Shown: positions 44,248-53,237, numbered from the stretch's first letter. The stretch: 64,000 nucleotides of DNA from Sphingobacterium paludis (GCF_004364125.1 NZ_SNZV01000002.1:434001-498000); one strand, 5' to 3'. Notes: a model not told the origin generated them from the sequence alone. Translations and numbers: made by a program.

Positions 44248-45282
44248 GTGAATCAAACTTTACAGAACGACCTTTTAATCAGAGCGGCGCTGTCACAGAA
44301 AACAGAGCGACCTCCCGTATGGATGATGCGTCAAGCAGGGCGCTTTATGCCAGAATATTGGGAGATAAAAAACAAATACAGCTTTTTGGAGATGTGCAAG
44401 ACGCCCGAAATAGCGGCTGACGTGACTATGCTTCCTGTCGATCTATTGGGAATTGATGCGGCCATCCTGTTTTCGGATATCCTCGTCACCGCAGAGGCAA
44501 TGGGTGGTGATCTTTCATTCGAGCAAGGCGTAGGACCCCGCTTCAGCAATCCCGTTAGAAGCAAGGCCGATGCGGAAAACTTAGCGGTAGATTGTTTGGA
44601 CAAACTGCAGTACGTCGCGGACGCTATTCGCGTTATACAGCAGCGCTTAGCCGGAAGCATCCCGCTGATTGGTTTTGCCGGTGCTCCGTTTACTATATTA
44701 AGTTATTTGGTTGAAGGTGGATCTTCAAAGGATTTTAAACGCACCAAATTGCTATTGAATAACGAACCAGCATTAGCGCACTATATTTTGCAAAAGATTG
44801 CGGACGTCACCATCCAATACCTGAATATGCAGATTGATGCGGGTGTGAATGCCGTTCAGCTTTTTGATAGTTGGGCACTTGCCTTGTCGTGGAATGATTA
44901 TCGGGATTTTTCGCATTATTACAATACGTATATCTTGGCTAATATCAAGCGCTCTGTGCCTGTCATATCATTCTGCAAAGGATCTTCGGTATTTGCGCCA
45001 ATGATGGCAGAAGCTAATCCGGATGTCATTTCAGTCGATTGGAATGCCGACCTGAAAAATATCAAGCAAGCGCTTCCTGAAGGTATAGCGGTGCAGGGCA
45101 ACTTAGATCCTTTTGTGCTTTACGCGGATAAGAACGTGATCACCGAAAAAATACATCAATTATTTGAAAGAATGCGTGATCAACATGGTTTTATCTTCAA
45201 TTTGGGCCATGGTATTATGCCAGATATCCCTTTTGATAACGTGAAACATGCGATTGAGGTTGTCAAGGAATTTAGATATTAG
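44248..45282 (+). CDS. hemE: Uroporphyrinogen decarboxylase
   Basis: A 344-residue enzyme converting uroporphyrinogen III to coproporphyrinogen III in haem synthesis. It starts at GTG immediately after the TPR gene stop. Signature 1 WMMRQAGRFMPEY, the catalytic-site Asp in AILFSDILVTAEAMG, and signature 2 GFAGAPFTILSYLVEG are present; NLGHGIMPD is near the C-terminus. Length is normal. hemJ lies 153 bp downstream. Confidence 0.97.
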   Translation: MNQTLQNDLLIRAALSQKTERPPVWMMRQAGRFMPEYWEIKNKYSFLEMCKTPEIAADVTMLPVDLLGIDAAILFSDILVTAEAMGGDLSFEQGVGPRFSNPVRSKADAENLAVDCLDKLQYVADAIRVIQQRLAGSIPLIGFAGAPFTILSYLVEGGSSKDFKRTKLLLNNEPALAHYILQKIADVTIQYLNMQIDAGVNAVQLFDSWALALSWNDYRDFSHYYNTYILANIKRSVPVISFCKGSSVFAPMMAEANPDVISVDWNADLKNIKQALPEGIAVQGNLDPFVLYADKNVITEKIHQLFERMRDQHGFIFNLGHGIMPDIPFDNVKHAIEVVKEFRY

Positions 45283-45435
45283 GGAAGAGTGCCCTCCGAG
45301 AAGGACCATGGATAAAAAGATGCATCAGGGCGAGGCCGTATGACCAAGTAATGTGCATGCTTGAATGATAAGATTGGTTTTCTTGCCAAGACGTTTTAAG
45401 TCTTTATTTTAGACGAACCTTTTATAGTTGTAAAC

Positions 45436-45987
45436 ATGTTATATCTGTACGCAAAATCAGTGCATATCATATTTATGGTATGCTGGATGGCTGGCCTGTT
45501 TTACATGCCTCGCTTGTTCGTATATCATACGGAGGCCAAACAAAAGACTTTGCAGGAGTATACCGTTTTGCATGCGCAGTTCATACTGATGGAAAGTAGG
45601 CTTTGGTGGGTGATTACGACGCCAGCGATGTACATCACCATCGCTTCTGCTTGCACTATGCTTTATTTAAATCCTGCTTTTCTAAGCCAGGGTTGGATGC
45701 AGATGAAGCTTGCTTTCGTCGGCGTATTGGTTTTTTACCATTTTAAATGTCAGCATATAAAAACAATGTTGTCTCTCGAACGTTGTAAATGGACATCATC
45801 ACAGCTTCGCCTGTGGAATGAGCTGTCAACCATTGTCCTGTTCGCTATCGTCTTTTTGGTGGTGCTACGGACTGCAGTTGATTGGATTTTTGGGGTATTG
45901 GGCTTAATCGGGCTAGCCGTTTTACTCATGATATTGATTAAGCTGTATAAAAAGTACAGAAAATCGCAAGGAGAGCATATAGATTAA
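45436..45987 (+). CDS. hemJ: Protoporphyrinogen oxidase HemJ
   Basis: A 183-residue membrane protein with five helices. The family signature is clear: an N-terminal His in SVHIIFMVCWMAGLFYMPRL and a Lys in LAFVGVLVFYHFKCQ. Oxidises protoporphyrinogen IX in the membrane. The position behind hemE supports the assignment. The C-terminal helix is somewhat longer than usual and basic. Confidence 0.9.
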   Translation: MLYLYAKSVHIIFMVCWMAGLFYMPRLFVYHTEAKQKTLQEYTVLHAQFILMESRLWWVITTPAMYITIASACTMLYLNPAFLSQGWMQMKLAFVGVLVFYHFKCQHIKTMLSLERCKWTSSQLRLWNELSTIVLFAIVFLVVLRTAVDWIFGVLGLIGLAVLLMILIKLYKKYRKSQGEHID

Positions 45988-45998
45988 ACGATTGAATT

Positions 45999-46502
45999 AT
46001 GAAAAATATCAGCTTACTTTTTACCCTGATCTTGCTTGCTATGACGGCGAGCGCGCAGGAAGACCACGAATGGGCCTTTGGTTTTTACGGCGATGTGCAA
46101 TTGAAAGCACCGACGTATAATGGGGCGTTCGGTATTCAAGGAAAATACGACTTTGGTACCTTCTCCTCCGTGCAAGCTCAGGTCTACGGACGAAATGGTT
46201 ACGTTGCCGCAGGTGCAGACTATCTTTTCTCCTTTTTGGATCGGGAACAAAGTAACTTCAATGTTTTTGTTGGCGCCGGCCTCAGTCAGGATTTTTACCG
46301 CTTTAACGAGGACGATGTGGAGGTGGTTACACCGGAAGCGCGCAGGAGTTTTACCGTGGCAAATAGCCAATTAGGCGTAAGTTATTATTTCCCTGAAGCA
46401 AATGTATCGGTGTATGGGGGCTACAAAGTAAAATATCATTTCGATTGGGAACAGTTTGATCCCAATTTCATTATGTTTGGTTTACGCTATCACCTTTGGT
46501 AG
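45999..46502 (+). CDS. Small outer-membrane beta-barrel-like protein
   Basis: A 167-residue protein with a signal peptide (ending TASAQ). Alternating strands (AFGFYGDVQLKAP, SSVQAQVYGRNGYVAAGADY, FNVFVGAGLSQDFYRF, VSVYGGYKVKYHF) end in RYHLW, an aromatic C-terminus typical of 8-stranded barrels. It follows hemJ by 11 nt. Role unknown. Confidence 0.65.
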   Translation: MKNISLLFTLILLAMTASAQEDHEWAFGFYGDVQLKAPTYNGAFGIQGKYDFGTFSSVQAQVYGRNGYVAAGADYLFSFLDREQSNFNVFVGAGLSQDFYRFNEDDVEVVTPEARRSFTVANSQLGVSYYFPEANVSVYGGYKVKYHFDWEQFDPNFIMFGLRYHLW

Positions 46503-46525
46503 TAGTAAGCCTGTGTTATGGGGCA

Positions 46526-47956
46526 TTACGCTCCATAACACAGATATTTCACTTCTACATATTCATCAAGACCATATTTGGCCCCCTCGCGGCCTAAACC
46601 AGATTGCTTAATCCCCCCGAAAGGCGCTGAGGCGTTGGAAACCATTCCAGTATTTATTCCAACCATGCCTGATTCAATACCCTCCGCTACCCGTTGACAT
46701 CTGAAGATATTGGAAGAATAAAAATACGCTGCTAGACCAAATGGCGTGTCGTTTGCCAATGTAATAGCTTCTTCTTCTGTTTTAAATGAAAACAAGGAAC
46801 AAATCGGGCCGAATGTCTCCTCTTGCGCAATAGCCGCCTGGTGCGGAACATGCAGCAATACGGTAGGCTCGAAGAAGAGGTCTTTTATAACCTTGCCACC
46901 GGTACCTATCGTAGCGCCTTTCGCAAGCGCGTCTTCCACGTGATTTTTTACTTTTTCTAAACCGTCTTTGTTGATCAAGGGACCGACTTGGATGCCTTTC
47001 TTTAGACCGTCTCCGACCTTCAGTTTTTTGACAGCGGTAATGAGCCGTTCCGAAAACTCTTGATAGATACCTTCTTGTACATAAAACCGGTTGACAGCAA
47101 CACAGGTTTGCCCCGCATTTCTAAATTTACCGGCTAGCGCACCTTCAACTGCCTTGTCGATATCGGCATCGTCGAACACGATAAAGGGTGCATTGCCTCC
47201 GAGTTCCATTGATACGCGTTTCACCGTTGTTGCCGCCTGCTGCATGAGGGTAATGCCTACCGACGTAGAGCCCGTGAAGGAGATCTTGCGCACCAAGGTA
47301 TTTGTGGCTAATTCTTTTCCTACACCTTTGCTATCTTTCGAGGTGATAATGTGGAGTACACCTTTAGGAATCCCTGCAAGTTCCGCTATTTTTGCTAACG
47401 CGAGCGCAGAAAACGGGGTTTGCGACGCAGGTTTTAGAACAACGGTGCACCCGGCAACCAAAGCCGGCGCAACTTTCCGCGTGATCATTGCCAAGGGAAA
47501 ATTCCACGGCGTGATTGCTGCGACAACGCCCACCCCTTGTTTAATGGTTGCGAGGCGAGTACCGGGCTTGGTCGACGGTATGGTTTCGCCATAGGCACGC
47601 TTGCCCTCCTCCGAAAACCATTCCATAAATGAATTTGCGTAATCCACCTCAACCAGCGATTCCGTAAGCGGTTTTCCACTTTCCTTGGTCATGATCTCTG
47701 CAATCTCCTCTTTATGCTCGTCAATCAGTTCAAAGATTTTGCGGACCAGCCGACAGCGATCGCCAACGGAAACATTTTTCCAGTCAAGCCAAGCTTTTTC
47801 TGCTGCTTTAATAGCTTTCTTCGTGTCCTCGATAGTCAGATCGGGAACTGTACCTATTGATCTACCCGTTGCGGGATTGATAACGGGAAAAGTCTTTTTT
47901 CCTGTTATAAATTTACCTCCTATGTAGGCTTTCTCTGTGAAAAGCGTTGTGCTCAT
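46526..47956 (-). CDS. NAD(P)-dependent aldehyde dehydrogenase (succinate-semialdehyde dehydrogenase-like)
   Basis: A 476-residue ALDH. Start ATG 47956 begins the conserved STTLFTEKAYIGGKF region; the frame extends to 48040 without support. Motifs: TPWNFPLAMITRKVAPAL, general base Glu in MELGGNAPFIVFDDADID, catalytic Cys in NAGQTCVAVNR, and SGLGREGAKYGLDEYVE near the end. It resembles GabD (GABA/4-aminobutyrate degradation), but the substrate is not certain and no gabT is adjacent. Confidence 0.87.
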   Translation of the reverse strand: MSTTLFTEKAYIGGKFITGKKTFPVINPATGRSIGTVPDLTIEDTKKAIKAAEKAWLDWKNVSVGDRCRLVRKIFELIDEHKEEIAEIMTKESGKPLTESLVEVDYANSFMEWFSEEGKRAYGETIPSTKPGTRLATIKQGVGVVAAITPWNFPLAMITRKVAPALVAGCTVVLKPASQTPFSALALAKIAELAGIPKGVLHIITSKDSKGVGKELATNTLVRKISFTGSTSVGITLMQQAATTVKRVSMELGGNAPFIVFDDADIDKAVEGALAGKFRNAGQTCVAVNRFYVQEGIYQEFSERLITAVKKLKVGDGLKKGIQVGPLINKDGLEKVKNHVEDALAKGATIGTGGKVIKDLFFEPTVLLHVPHQAAIAQEETFGPICSLFSFKTEEEAITLANDTPFGLAAYFYSSNIFRCQRVAEGIESGMVGINTGMVSNASAPFGGIKQSGLGREGAKYGLDEYVEVKYLCYGA

Positions 47957-48040
47957 AAAGTTTCTTGTTTTTTTACTATTTTCCGACCAAATAGTAAGCG
48001 TTGTCATGAAAACAGTCAAGTTATTAAAATGTTGTAACAA

Positions 48041-48069
48041 AAAACGCCATCCGTTATCAGGATGGCGTC
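48041..48069 (-). terminator. Intrinsic terminator of ribBA
   Basis: On the minus strand GACGCCATCC pairs with GGATGGCGTT around a 7-nt loop, followed by TTTTTTG. It overlaps the very end of ribBA (stop at 48073) and insulates the aldehyde dehydrogenase gene. Confidence 0.85.
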
Positions 48070-48072
48070 TTG

Positions 48073-49287
48073 TTAATGACCTTTCATAATGGAGTGACCC
48101 ATGCGATCTCGTTTGGTTCGCAAGTAATCCTCATTGAAAGGATTTGATTCGATCTCGATCTCTACATTTTCGACCACTTCTAGTCCGTAGCCTACCAAGC
48201 CGGCACGTTTTGTTGGATTGTTAGACATGAGGCGCATTTTCGTAACACCCATCTGCCTTAATATTTGCGCACCAACACCGTAATCGCGTAGATCGGCCTT
48301 GAAACCAAGTTGTAGGTTTGCATCGACCGTGTCAATACCCTGTTCCTGCAATTTGTAAGCATGCAATTTGTTAATCAGGCCAATTCCACGGCCTTCCTGA
48401 TTCATGTAGACAACAATGCCTTTTCCTTCTTCCTGGATCATCTGCATGGCTTTATGAAGCTGCGGTCCACAATCACAACGGCAGGAACCGAAGATATCCC
48501 CCGTGATGCAAGAGCTATGTACACGAACAAGGATAGGCTCGTTTTCATCCCATTCGCCTTTGTAAAGTGCTAAATGCTGTTCGCCCGTATTCTTTTGCGT
48601 AAACGCCTTAAGTTTGAAATCACCCCATTGTGTTGGCATGTTAACGGTCTCTTCCTCATCGATCATCGAGTCGTGTTTCAACCTGTATTCAATAAGGTCT
48701 TCGATGCTGATAATTTTTAGATCGAAGCGCTTCGCGACCTCCATCAAGTCTGGCAGTCGAGCCATTTCGCCATCATCTTTTAGTATCTCGACCAATACAC
48801 CGGCGGGTTCAAAACCTGCCAAACGCGCCAAGTCGACGCTGGCCTCGGTATGCCCCGTGCGGCGCAACACTCCGCCGTCTTTCGCTATCAATGGGAAAAT
48901 ATGGCCTGGTCTTCCTAACTCTTCCGGGCGAATATTGGGGTCTATTAATGCTTTGATTGTTTTGGAACGGTCCGAAGCCGATATGCCGGTCGTACAACCG
49001 TAGCCTTGAAGATCTACAGATACGGTGAAATTTGTTTCGTATACCGCAGTATTTTGACCGACCATCAGGCCTAAATTCAGCTCCGCGCAGCGTTCCTGCG
49101 TAAGCGGGGCGCATACGAGGCCACGTCCATGCGTCGCCATGAAGTTGATCACTTCAGGTGTGGCATTGCGGGCAGCAGTAACGAAATCGCCCTCATTTTC
49201 ACGATCTTCGTCATCAACAACGATGATGACCTTGCCGGCTTTGAGATCTTCAATAGCCTCTTCGATCGTATTTAATCTTATATCCAT
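48073..49287 (-). CDS. ribBA: Bifunctional DHBP synthase / GTP cyclohydrolase II
   Basis: A 404-residue fusion for riboflavin synthesis. RibB part (1-200): [24 protein letters not shown] and [17 protein letters not shown]. RibA part (210-404): [20 protein letters not shown] with the zinc cysteines, GRGIGL and MSNNPTK. Both active sites are complete. The -7-like TACCTTTG at 49309-49316 (minus strand) gives a short leader of about 15-20 nt. No FMN riboswitch is visible upstream. Confidence 0.97.
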   Translation of the reverse strand: MDIRLNTIEEAIEDLKAGKVIIVVDDEDRENEGDFVTAARNATPEVINFMATHGRGLVCAPLTQERCAELNLGLMVGQNTAVYETNFTVSVDLQGYGCTTGISASDRSKTIKALIDPNIRPEELGRPGHIFPLIAKDGGVLRRTGHTEASVDLARLAGFEPAGVLVEILKDDGEMARLPDLMEVAKRFDLKIISIEDLIEYRLKHDSMIDEEETVNMPTQWGDFKLKAFTQKNTGEQHLALYKGEWDENEPILVRVHSSCITGDIFGSCRCDCGPQLHKAMQMIQEEGKGIVVYMNQEGRGIGLINKLHAYKLQEQGIDTVDANLQLGFKADLRDYGVGAQILRQMGVTKMRLMSNNPTKRAGLVGYGLEVVENVEIEIESNPFNEDYLRTKRDRMGHSIMKGH

Positions 49288-49308
49288 GTTGTGTTAGTCT
49301 ATCGTTTA

Positions 49309-49316
49309 CAAAGGTA
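49309..49316 (-). promoter_or_regulatory. Candidate -7 element for ribBA
   Basis: The minus strand reads TACCTTTG, matching TAnnTTTG, 22 nt before the start codon. Confidence 0.45.
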
Positions 49317-49356
49317 GAGTTCTTTGCGCGTTTTTGTATAATACCCTTGTCAAAAT

Positions 49357-50823
49357 CTACGAATGCTTGGGTGTAGCCTTTCGTTTGAATTTCATCGTGA
49401 CCCATTTCCAGGCGCCTTCTACTTTTAGTTTGTATTGCTCGATATCGAAAAGAGAAGAGTCTGTTGTCGATTTATACGTCAAGAACATCGCGAGCGGGCT
49501 TAAGACAATGATCGCCATCCACATTCCTAAAATAGGGTCTAAACTACCGTCTTTTGATGCCTTCTCCGACATCGTAGATATGATGTGGTATATTAAAAAG
49601 AAGATGATAGCGACAACGACAGGTAGCCCTAATCCGCCTTTACGGATGATCGCCCCCAGTGGTGCCCCAATTGCAAAAAGCAATAGACAAGATACAGCCA
49701 GCGTAAATTTACGGTGGAATTCTATCTTATAGCGTATGTCTTTCTCTGCATAATTTTTGAAATCGGGCTCTTTCATTTCAAAGACGTTATTCATTTGTTG
49801 CACCTGCCCAAGAGCGTTGCTCAAGAGTGTACGTTGTTGGTCTTTGGGAACGTAGTCGGTCAAAAAGTTAGTAAACTTCTTAACCGGAACTTGCTTCACC
49901 CCATTTTCGTGGTAGTATGGCGAAAGATAGGTTACATAGTTCTTGCCCTCTAAAAATATATTATTGGATACACTATCCAGCTGCAGGCGATTGGAGTCTG
50001 TATATAATTTTAGCTGCTTCAGGTTTAACATGGAATGGTGGGTCTTAAAAAGACTTTCATCTGTACGTTTCATTTGAAATGCCTCCATGTCAAACTTCTG
50101 CTCCGTCTCTTTAAAACGAAACCGCGTAAACTGCTGCCGTGGGTCATAGCGCTTCGCATTTTTTGCTCTCGATTCTTCATACCGAACGCCATCTTTGAGC
50201 CGCAAGATCATATAATTGTTATCGGCTGAATTTTGCATGAATCCTTCTTTGGCGAGCAACACGTTGTTTGTTGCATTGCCAGACCGATGATCGTAGATCA
50301 TCAAATTGTAAAGCACAGTTCCATTTTCGCTTTTGCTTTTTGCGCGGATAGAATACCCCGGAATGGAACTGTTGAAGATACCGGGCTTAATGAGAAAGTC
50401 AGCTTTTTTATTGCGCACATCCCACAATAGCGAACCCATCTTCAGGTTGACTACAGGCAAGATATAATCAGAAAACAAAAACGAACCGGCGGCAAATAGC
50501 GTGACAAGGAAAATTAAGGGCGTCATGGCCTTACGCAAGGAGTAGCCCGCTGCTTTGATAGCGACTAGCTCGTAGCTTTCGCCGAGGTTGCCGAATGTCA
50601 TGATCGAAGATAGTAGCATGGATAAAGGCAGGGCCATCGATAGCTGCACGGCACATTGGTAGCCTATCAACTCCATCAATACATACCACTCAAAGCCTTT
50701 ACCTATTAAATCATCGATATATTTAAATAGAAAAAGCATCAACAGGACGAACATCACGATACAAAAACATACCATGAAGGGTCTGATAAATGCTTGTAAA
50801 ATAAGTAAATGTATCTTCTTCAT
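49357..50823 (-). CDS. LptF/LptG family permease (LPS export)
   Basis: A 488-residue YjgP/YjgQ-family protein. Three N-terminal helices (LILQAFIRPFMVCFCIVMFV, YVLMELIGYQCAVQLSMALP, MTPLIFLVTLFAAGSFLFS), a long periplasmic beta-jellyroll region and three C-terminal helices (FTLAVSCLLLFAIGAPLGAI). With LptB it forms the ABC transporter that drives LPS to the outer membrane. Bacteroidota proteins have a longer periplasmic part, as here. Which of LptF or LptG is uncertain. Confidence 0.88.
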   Translation of the reverse strand: MKKIHLLILQAFIRPFMVCFCIVMFVLLMLFLFKYIDDLIGKGFEWYVLMELIGYQCAVQLSMALPLSMLLSSIMTFGNLGESYELVAIKAAGYSLRKAMTPLIFLVTLFAAGSFLFSDYILPVVNLKMGSLLWDVRNKKADFLIKPGIFNSSIPGYSIRAKSKSENGTVLYNLMIYDHRSGNATNNVLLAKEGFMQNSADNNYMILRLKDGVRYEESRAKNAKRYDPRQQFTRFRFKETEQKFDMEAFQMKRTDESLFKTHHSMLNLKQLKLYTDSNRLQLDSVSNNIFLEGKNYVTYLSPYYHENGVKQVPVKKFTNFLTDYVPKDQQRTLLSNALGQVQQMNNVFEMKEPDFKNYAEKDIRYKIEFHRKFTLAVSCLLLFAIGAPLGAIIRKGGLGLPVVVAIIFFLIYHIISTMSEKASKDGSLDPILGMWMAIIVLSPLAMFLTYKSTTDSSLFDIEQYKLKVEGAWKWVTMKFKRKATPKHS

Positions 50824-50857
50824 ATCGACACCGGGTTTCCTGCTACAAATTCCGATA

Positions 50858-50865
50858 CAAAGATA
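50858..50865 (-). promoter_or_regulatory. Candidate -7 element for the LptF/G gene
   Basis: The minus strand reads TATCTTTG (TAnnTTTG), 35 nt before the start. Confidence 0.45.
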
Positions 50866-50872
50866 CTATTTT

Positions 50873-51250
50873 TTATGCTCCGATAACACTTTGCAAATAG
50901 CCAATAGAATTGGCCCATATTTTTTTTCTGTCGTCTAGGTTGTCTTGTTTTACGTAGTCTGTGATGGACAAAGCCACATCATTTGTTAGTTCATCCTGGA
51001 TGATTTCGATTTCGAAGTAGTAAGGTTCATCGTCTAACCACTTGAATCGTACCGATTTGTTTTCCTTGCTTGCAACAAGCCGGGCACGATTTACTTCATC
51101 ATCCCAGATAAACTCATAGACGCCATCTTTATAATTGACGTCATCGGCAAACCATTGGGATAACGCATTGGGCTCTTGAATATAAGGGAATAAAATCCGA
51201 GGCGATGAATTTATTATATACTCTAAACGTATCTCAACTTTTTGCTCCAT
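50873..51250 (-). CDS. START-like (SRPBCC/AHSA1) domain protein
   Basis: A 125-residue single-domain protein. MEQKVEIRLEYIINSSPRIL is the first strand and helix of a Bet v1/START fold, followed by LSQWFADDV, RFKWLDDEPYYFEIEI and a long C-terminal helix (IWANSIGYLQSVIG). ATG 51250 is preferred over an upstream in-frame codon at 51271. Common next to LptF/G in Bacteroidota (recalled). Ligand unknown. Confidence 0.8.
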   Translation of the reverse strand: MEQKVEIRLEYIINSSPRILFPYIQEPNALSQWFADDVNYKDGVYEFIWDDEVNRARLVASKENKSVRFKWLDDEPYYFEIEIIQDELTNDVALSITDYVKQDNLDDRKKIWANSIGYLQSVIGA

Positions 51251-51438
51251 ACAGTTTGTGTTGGTTAACAATTAAAACCACTTTTTTTGATGATTTTGTA
51301 AGTATACAGTTTTATTTCGGAAATCAAAATAGAATGCATAATTAATTTTATTGTTTCACGAAAGGTGAAATTATATATTTAAAAATGAGCGATTTGTGGC
51401 TTTATTGGCTCAAAAGTGAGTTGAATACAATTTTTTCC

Positions 51439-51468
51439 TTTGCAAATCATCGGGATTTACTATATTTG
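51439..51468 (+). promoter_or_regulatory. Promoter of tRNA-Met: -33 TTTG and -7 TATATTTG
   Basis: TTTG at 51439-51442 and TATATTTG at 51461-51468, separated by 18 nt, match both halves of the Bacteroidota consensus. Transcription should begin about 51475, a few bases before the tRNA 5' end. This is the best promoter match in the window. Confidence 0.7.
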
Positions 51469-51480
51469 CATCACGAAAAC

Positions 51481-51554
51481 GGCGGGGTAGCTCAGATGGT
51501 TAGAGCGCAGGATTCATAACCCTGAGGTCGGCAGTTCGATCCTGCTCCCCGCTA
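51481..51554 (+). tRNA. tRNA-Met (CAU), elongator type
   Basis: A full cloverleaf: acceptor GGCGGGG/CCCCGCT, D-arm GCTC/GAGC, anticodon loop TTCATAA, T-arm GGCAG/CTGCT, no CCA. The anticodon stem CAGGA/CCCTG has an A31-C39 mismatch; T39 would pair. CAU anticodons may also be tRNA-Ile2 (lysidine), but the body fits elongator Met. It is followed by a terminator and then the tandem array of its own 3' half. Confidence 0.9.
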
Positions 51555-51560
51555 CTGATA

Positions 51561-51587
51561 AAGCCAGCACGCAAGTGTTGGCTTTTT
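51561..51587 (+). terminator. Terminator of tRNA-Met (also repeated in each array unit)
   Basis: GCCAGCAC and GTGTTGGC form an 8-bp stem with loop GCAA and a T-run. The same hairpin follows each of the five downstream tRNA 3'-half units; the last copy has one C-to-T change. Confidence 0.9.
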
Positions 51588-51604
51588 TGTTGATTTTTTT
51601 TTAC

Positions 51605-52136
51605 AGCAGGATTCCTATCCTCCAGCCGGCGGATGGCAGTTCGATCCTGCTCCCCGCTACTGATAAAGCCAGCACGCAAGTGTTGGCTTTTTTGTTGATT
51701 TTTTTTACAGCAGGATTCCTATCCTCCAGCCGGCGGATGGCAGTTCGATCCTGCTCCCCGCTACTGATAAAGCCAGCACGCAAGTGTTGGCTTTTTTTTA
51801 TTTTTTTACAGCAGGATTCCTATCCGCCAGCCGGCGGACGGCAGTTCGATCCTGCTCCCCGCTACTGATAAAGCCAGCACGCAAGTGTTGGCTTTTTTTG
51901 TTGATTTTTTTACAGCAGGATTCCTATCCGCCAGCCGGCGGACGGCAGTTCGATCCTGCTCCCCGCTACTGATAAAGCCAGCACGCAAGTGTTGGCTTTT
52001 TTGTTGATTTTTTTACAGCAGGATTCCTATCCGCCAGCCGGCGGACGGCAGTTCGATCCTGCTCCCCGCTACTGATAAAGCTAGCACGCAAGTGTTGGCT
52101 TTTTTGTTGATTTTTTTTGCAACAGGATATCCTGCT
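51605..52136 (+). repeat. Tandem array of five palindrome-substituted tRNA-Met 3' halves
   Basis: Units at 51606-51659, 51710-51763, 51811-51864, 51915-51968 and 52018-52071, period 101-104 bp. Each starts at GCAGGATTC of the anticodon stem and has a 20-nt block in place of the anticodon 3' half (TCCGCCAGCCGGCGGA in units 3-5, TCCTCCAGCCGGCGGA in units 1-2). Each then continues as the exact tRNA 3' end, followed by the tRNA terminator and a T-rich spacer. GCAGGAT pairs with ATCCTGC in each unit. A sixth, collapsed unit is at 52123-52134. Conceptual proteins across the array are artefacts. Confidence 0.93.
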
Positions 52137-52150
52137 TTTAAGCAATGCTT

Positions 52151-53218
52151 CTAAGGTATAATCTGATCTGATTTCAATTGTTCAAAAAGACTAAAAAAAG
52201 AAGCTGTTGTACTGCAGTACTCGTTAAAGCCGAGCATACGACTGTTCGTCATGTCTGTCATCACCTCAATCGGGCGACTTAAATCGAGGTCTGTGTGCCA
52301 AGCTGAACTAACTTTATGCAAATCTTCCTCTGCCAATCCGTGTCTTCTTGCGATACGTTTCCAACTTTCTTCCTTTCCTTCCAATGTTTTGACTAATGGT
52401 CTTACTTCATCTTCAAATCCTACACATTCAATGGAAAACCATTCAGCAATCTTTTTCCACAACCAACGCCACCTGAATACATCGCCATTTGCCACATTGA
52501 ATGCTGTATTAAACGCAGAGGGAGTTACCGCTGCCCACACAATCTGCTTTGCTAACATGCCTGCATCGGTAACATCCGACAGTCCGTTCCATTGTGCTTC
52601 AGAACCAGGAAATATAAATGGTACATTCTCCTCTTTACAAATAGAAGCGTATACAGCTAACGTTGTTCCCATGTTCATGAGGTTACCAACTGCATTCCCA
52701 ATCAATGTATGAGGGCGGTGCACACTCCAAGTAAAACCGTCTCGTTTCGCTGCAGTGTATAGTTCATCTTCTTGTGCGTAATAAAAATTAGGAGCACTCA
52801 ACCGTGGCTGATCTTCTCGAAGTGGCGTTTCAGGAAGTACCCCACTTGTAACATAGGCATCAAAGGGGCCTAAGTAATGTTTTAATCCTGTTACCAAGCC
52901 AACATGTTTCACCGTCTTTTTTTCGGAGATGACATTCAGTAAATTCCGAACCATAGCTCCATTAACCTCGATATTCTCTTTTTCAGAATCTCTGCGCATC
53001 CAAGTTGTAAAAAATACATGTGTCGGACGCACATCCGCTAATGCTCGTTTCAAACTATTGCTGTCCAACAAATCTGCGTGTAAAGAGAAAACGCCGTCGA
53101 CGTCTTTACCCGTTCCTCTGGATAGGCCATATGTTTCCCACCCTTGATTTAATAATTCTTTTGCCAAATTATTGCCAGAGATTCCCGTTGAACCGACAAC
53201 CAATGCTGTTTTTTCCAT
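52151..53218 (-). CDS. NAD(P)-dependent PRISE-type short-chain reductase (SDR)
   Basis: A 355-residue extended SDR. Rossmann motif VVGSTGISGNNLA at about 7-19. The active-site region FYYAQEDELY and the motif FTTWMRR match the PRISE (progesterone 5-beta-reductase/iridoid synthase-like) group, enone reductases of broad specificity. SVHRPHTLIGNAVGNLMNMG is also conserved. The physiological substrate is unknown. It lies 82 bp after the Crp/Fnr gene, in the same direction, with two Fnr-like boxes in the gap, so it is probably that regulator's target. Confidence 0.85.
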   Translation of the reverse strand: MEKTALVVGSTGISGNNLAKELLNQGWETYGLSRGTGKDVDGVFSLHADLLDSNSLKRALADVRPTHVFFTTWMRRDSEKENIEVNGAMVRNLLNVISEKKTVKHVGLVTGLKHYLGPFDAYVTSGVLPETPLREDQPRLSAPNFYYAQEDELYTAAKRDGFTWSVHRPHTLIGNAVGNLMNMGTTLAVYASICKEENVPFIFPGSEAQWNGLSDVTDAGMLAKQIVWAAVTPSAFNTAFNVANGDVFRWRWLWKKIAEWFSIECVGFEDEVRPLVKTLEGKEESWKRIARRHGLAEEDLHKVSSAWHTDLDLSRPIEVMTDMTNSRMLGFNEYCSTTASFFSLFEQLKSDQIIP

Positions 53219-53237
53219 ATCTAAAATTATTTTATTA

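Noticed and set aside
46971..46978. TTGATCAA matching the peptide-island palindrome core
   Set aside because: It lies inside the aldehyde dehydrogenase coding sequence, away from any promoter, so it is probably chance.
49200..49360. FMN riboswitch before ribBA
   Set aside because: The region upstream of the start is short and lacks the conserved RFN-element segments.
51575..51988. Several open frames of 60-97 codons on both strands across the tRNA-derived array
   Set aside because: They are in-frame readings of a 101-104 bp repeat made of tRNA 3' halves and terminators. The repeated peptides simply copy the DNA repeat and have no start signals.
51605..52136. Regular repeats resembling a CRISPR array
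   Set aside because: The whole unit of about 103 bp is conserved, with no variable spacers, it matches the adjacent tRNA-Met and its terminator, and there are no cas genes.
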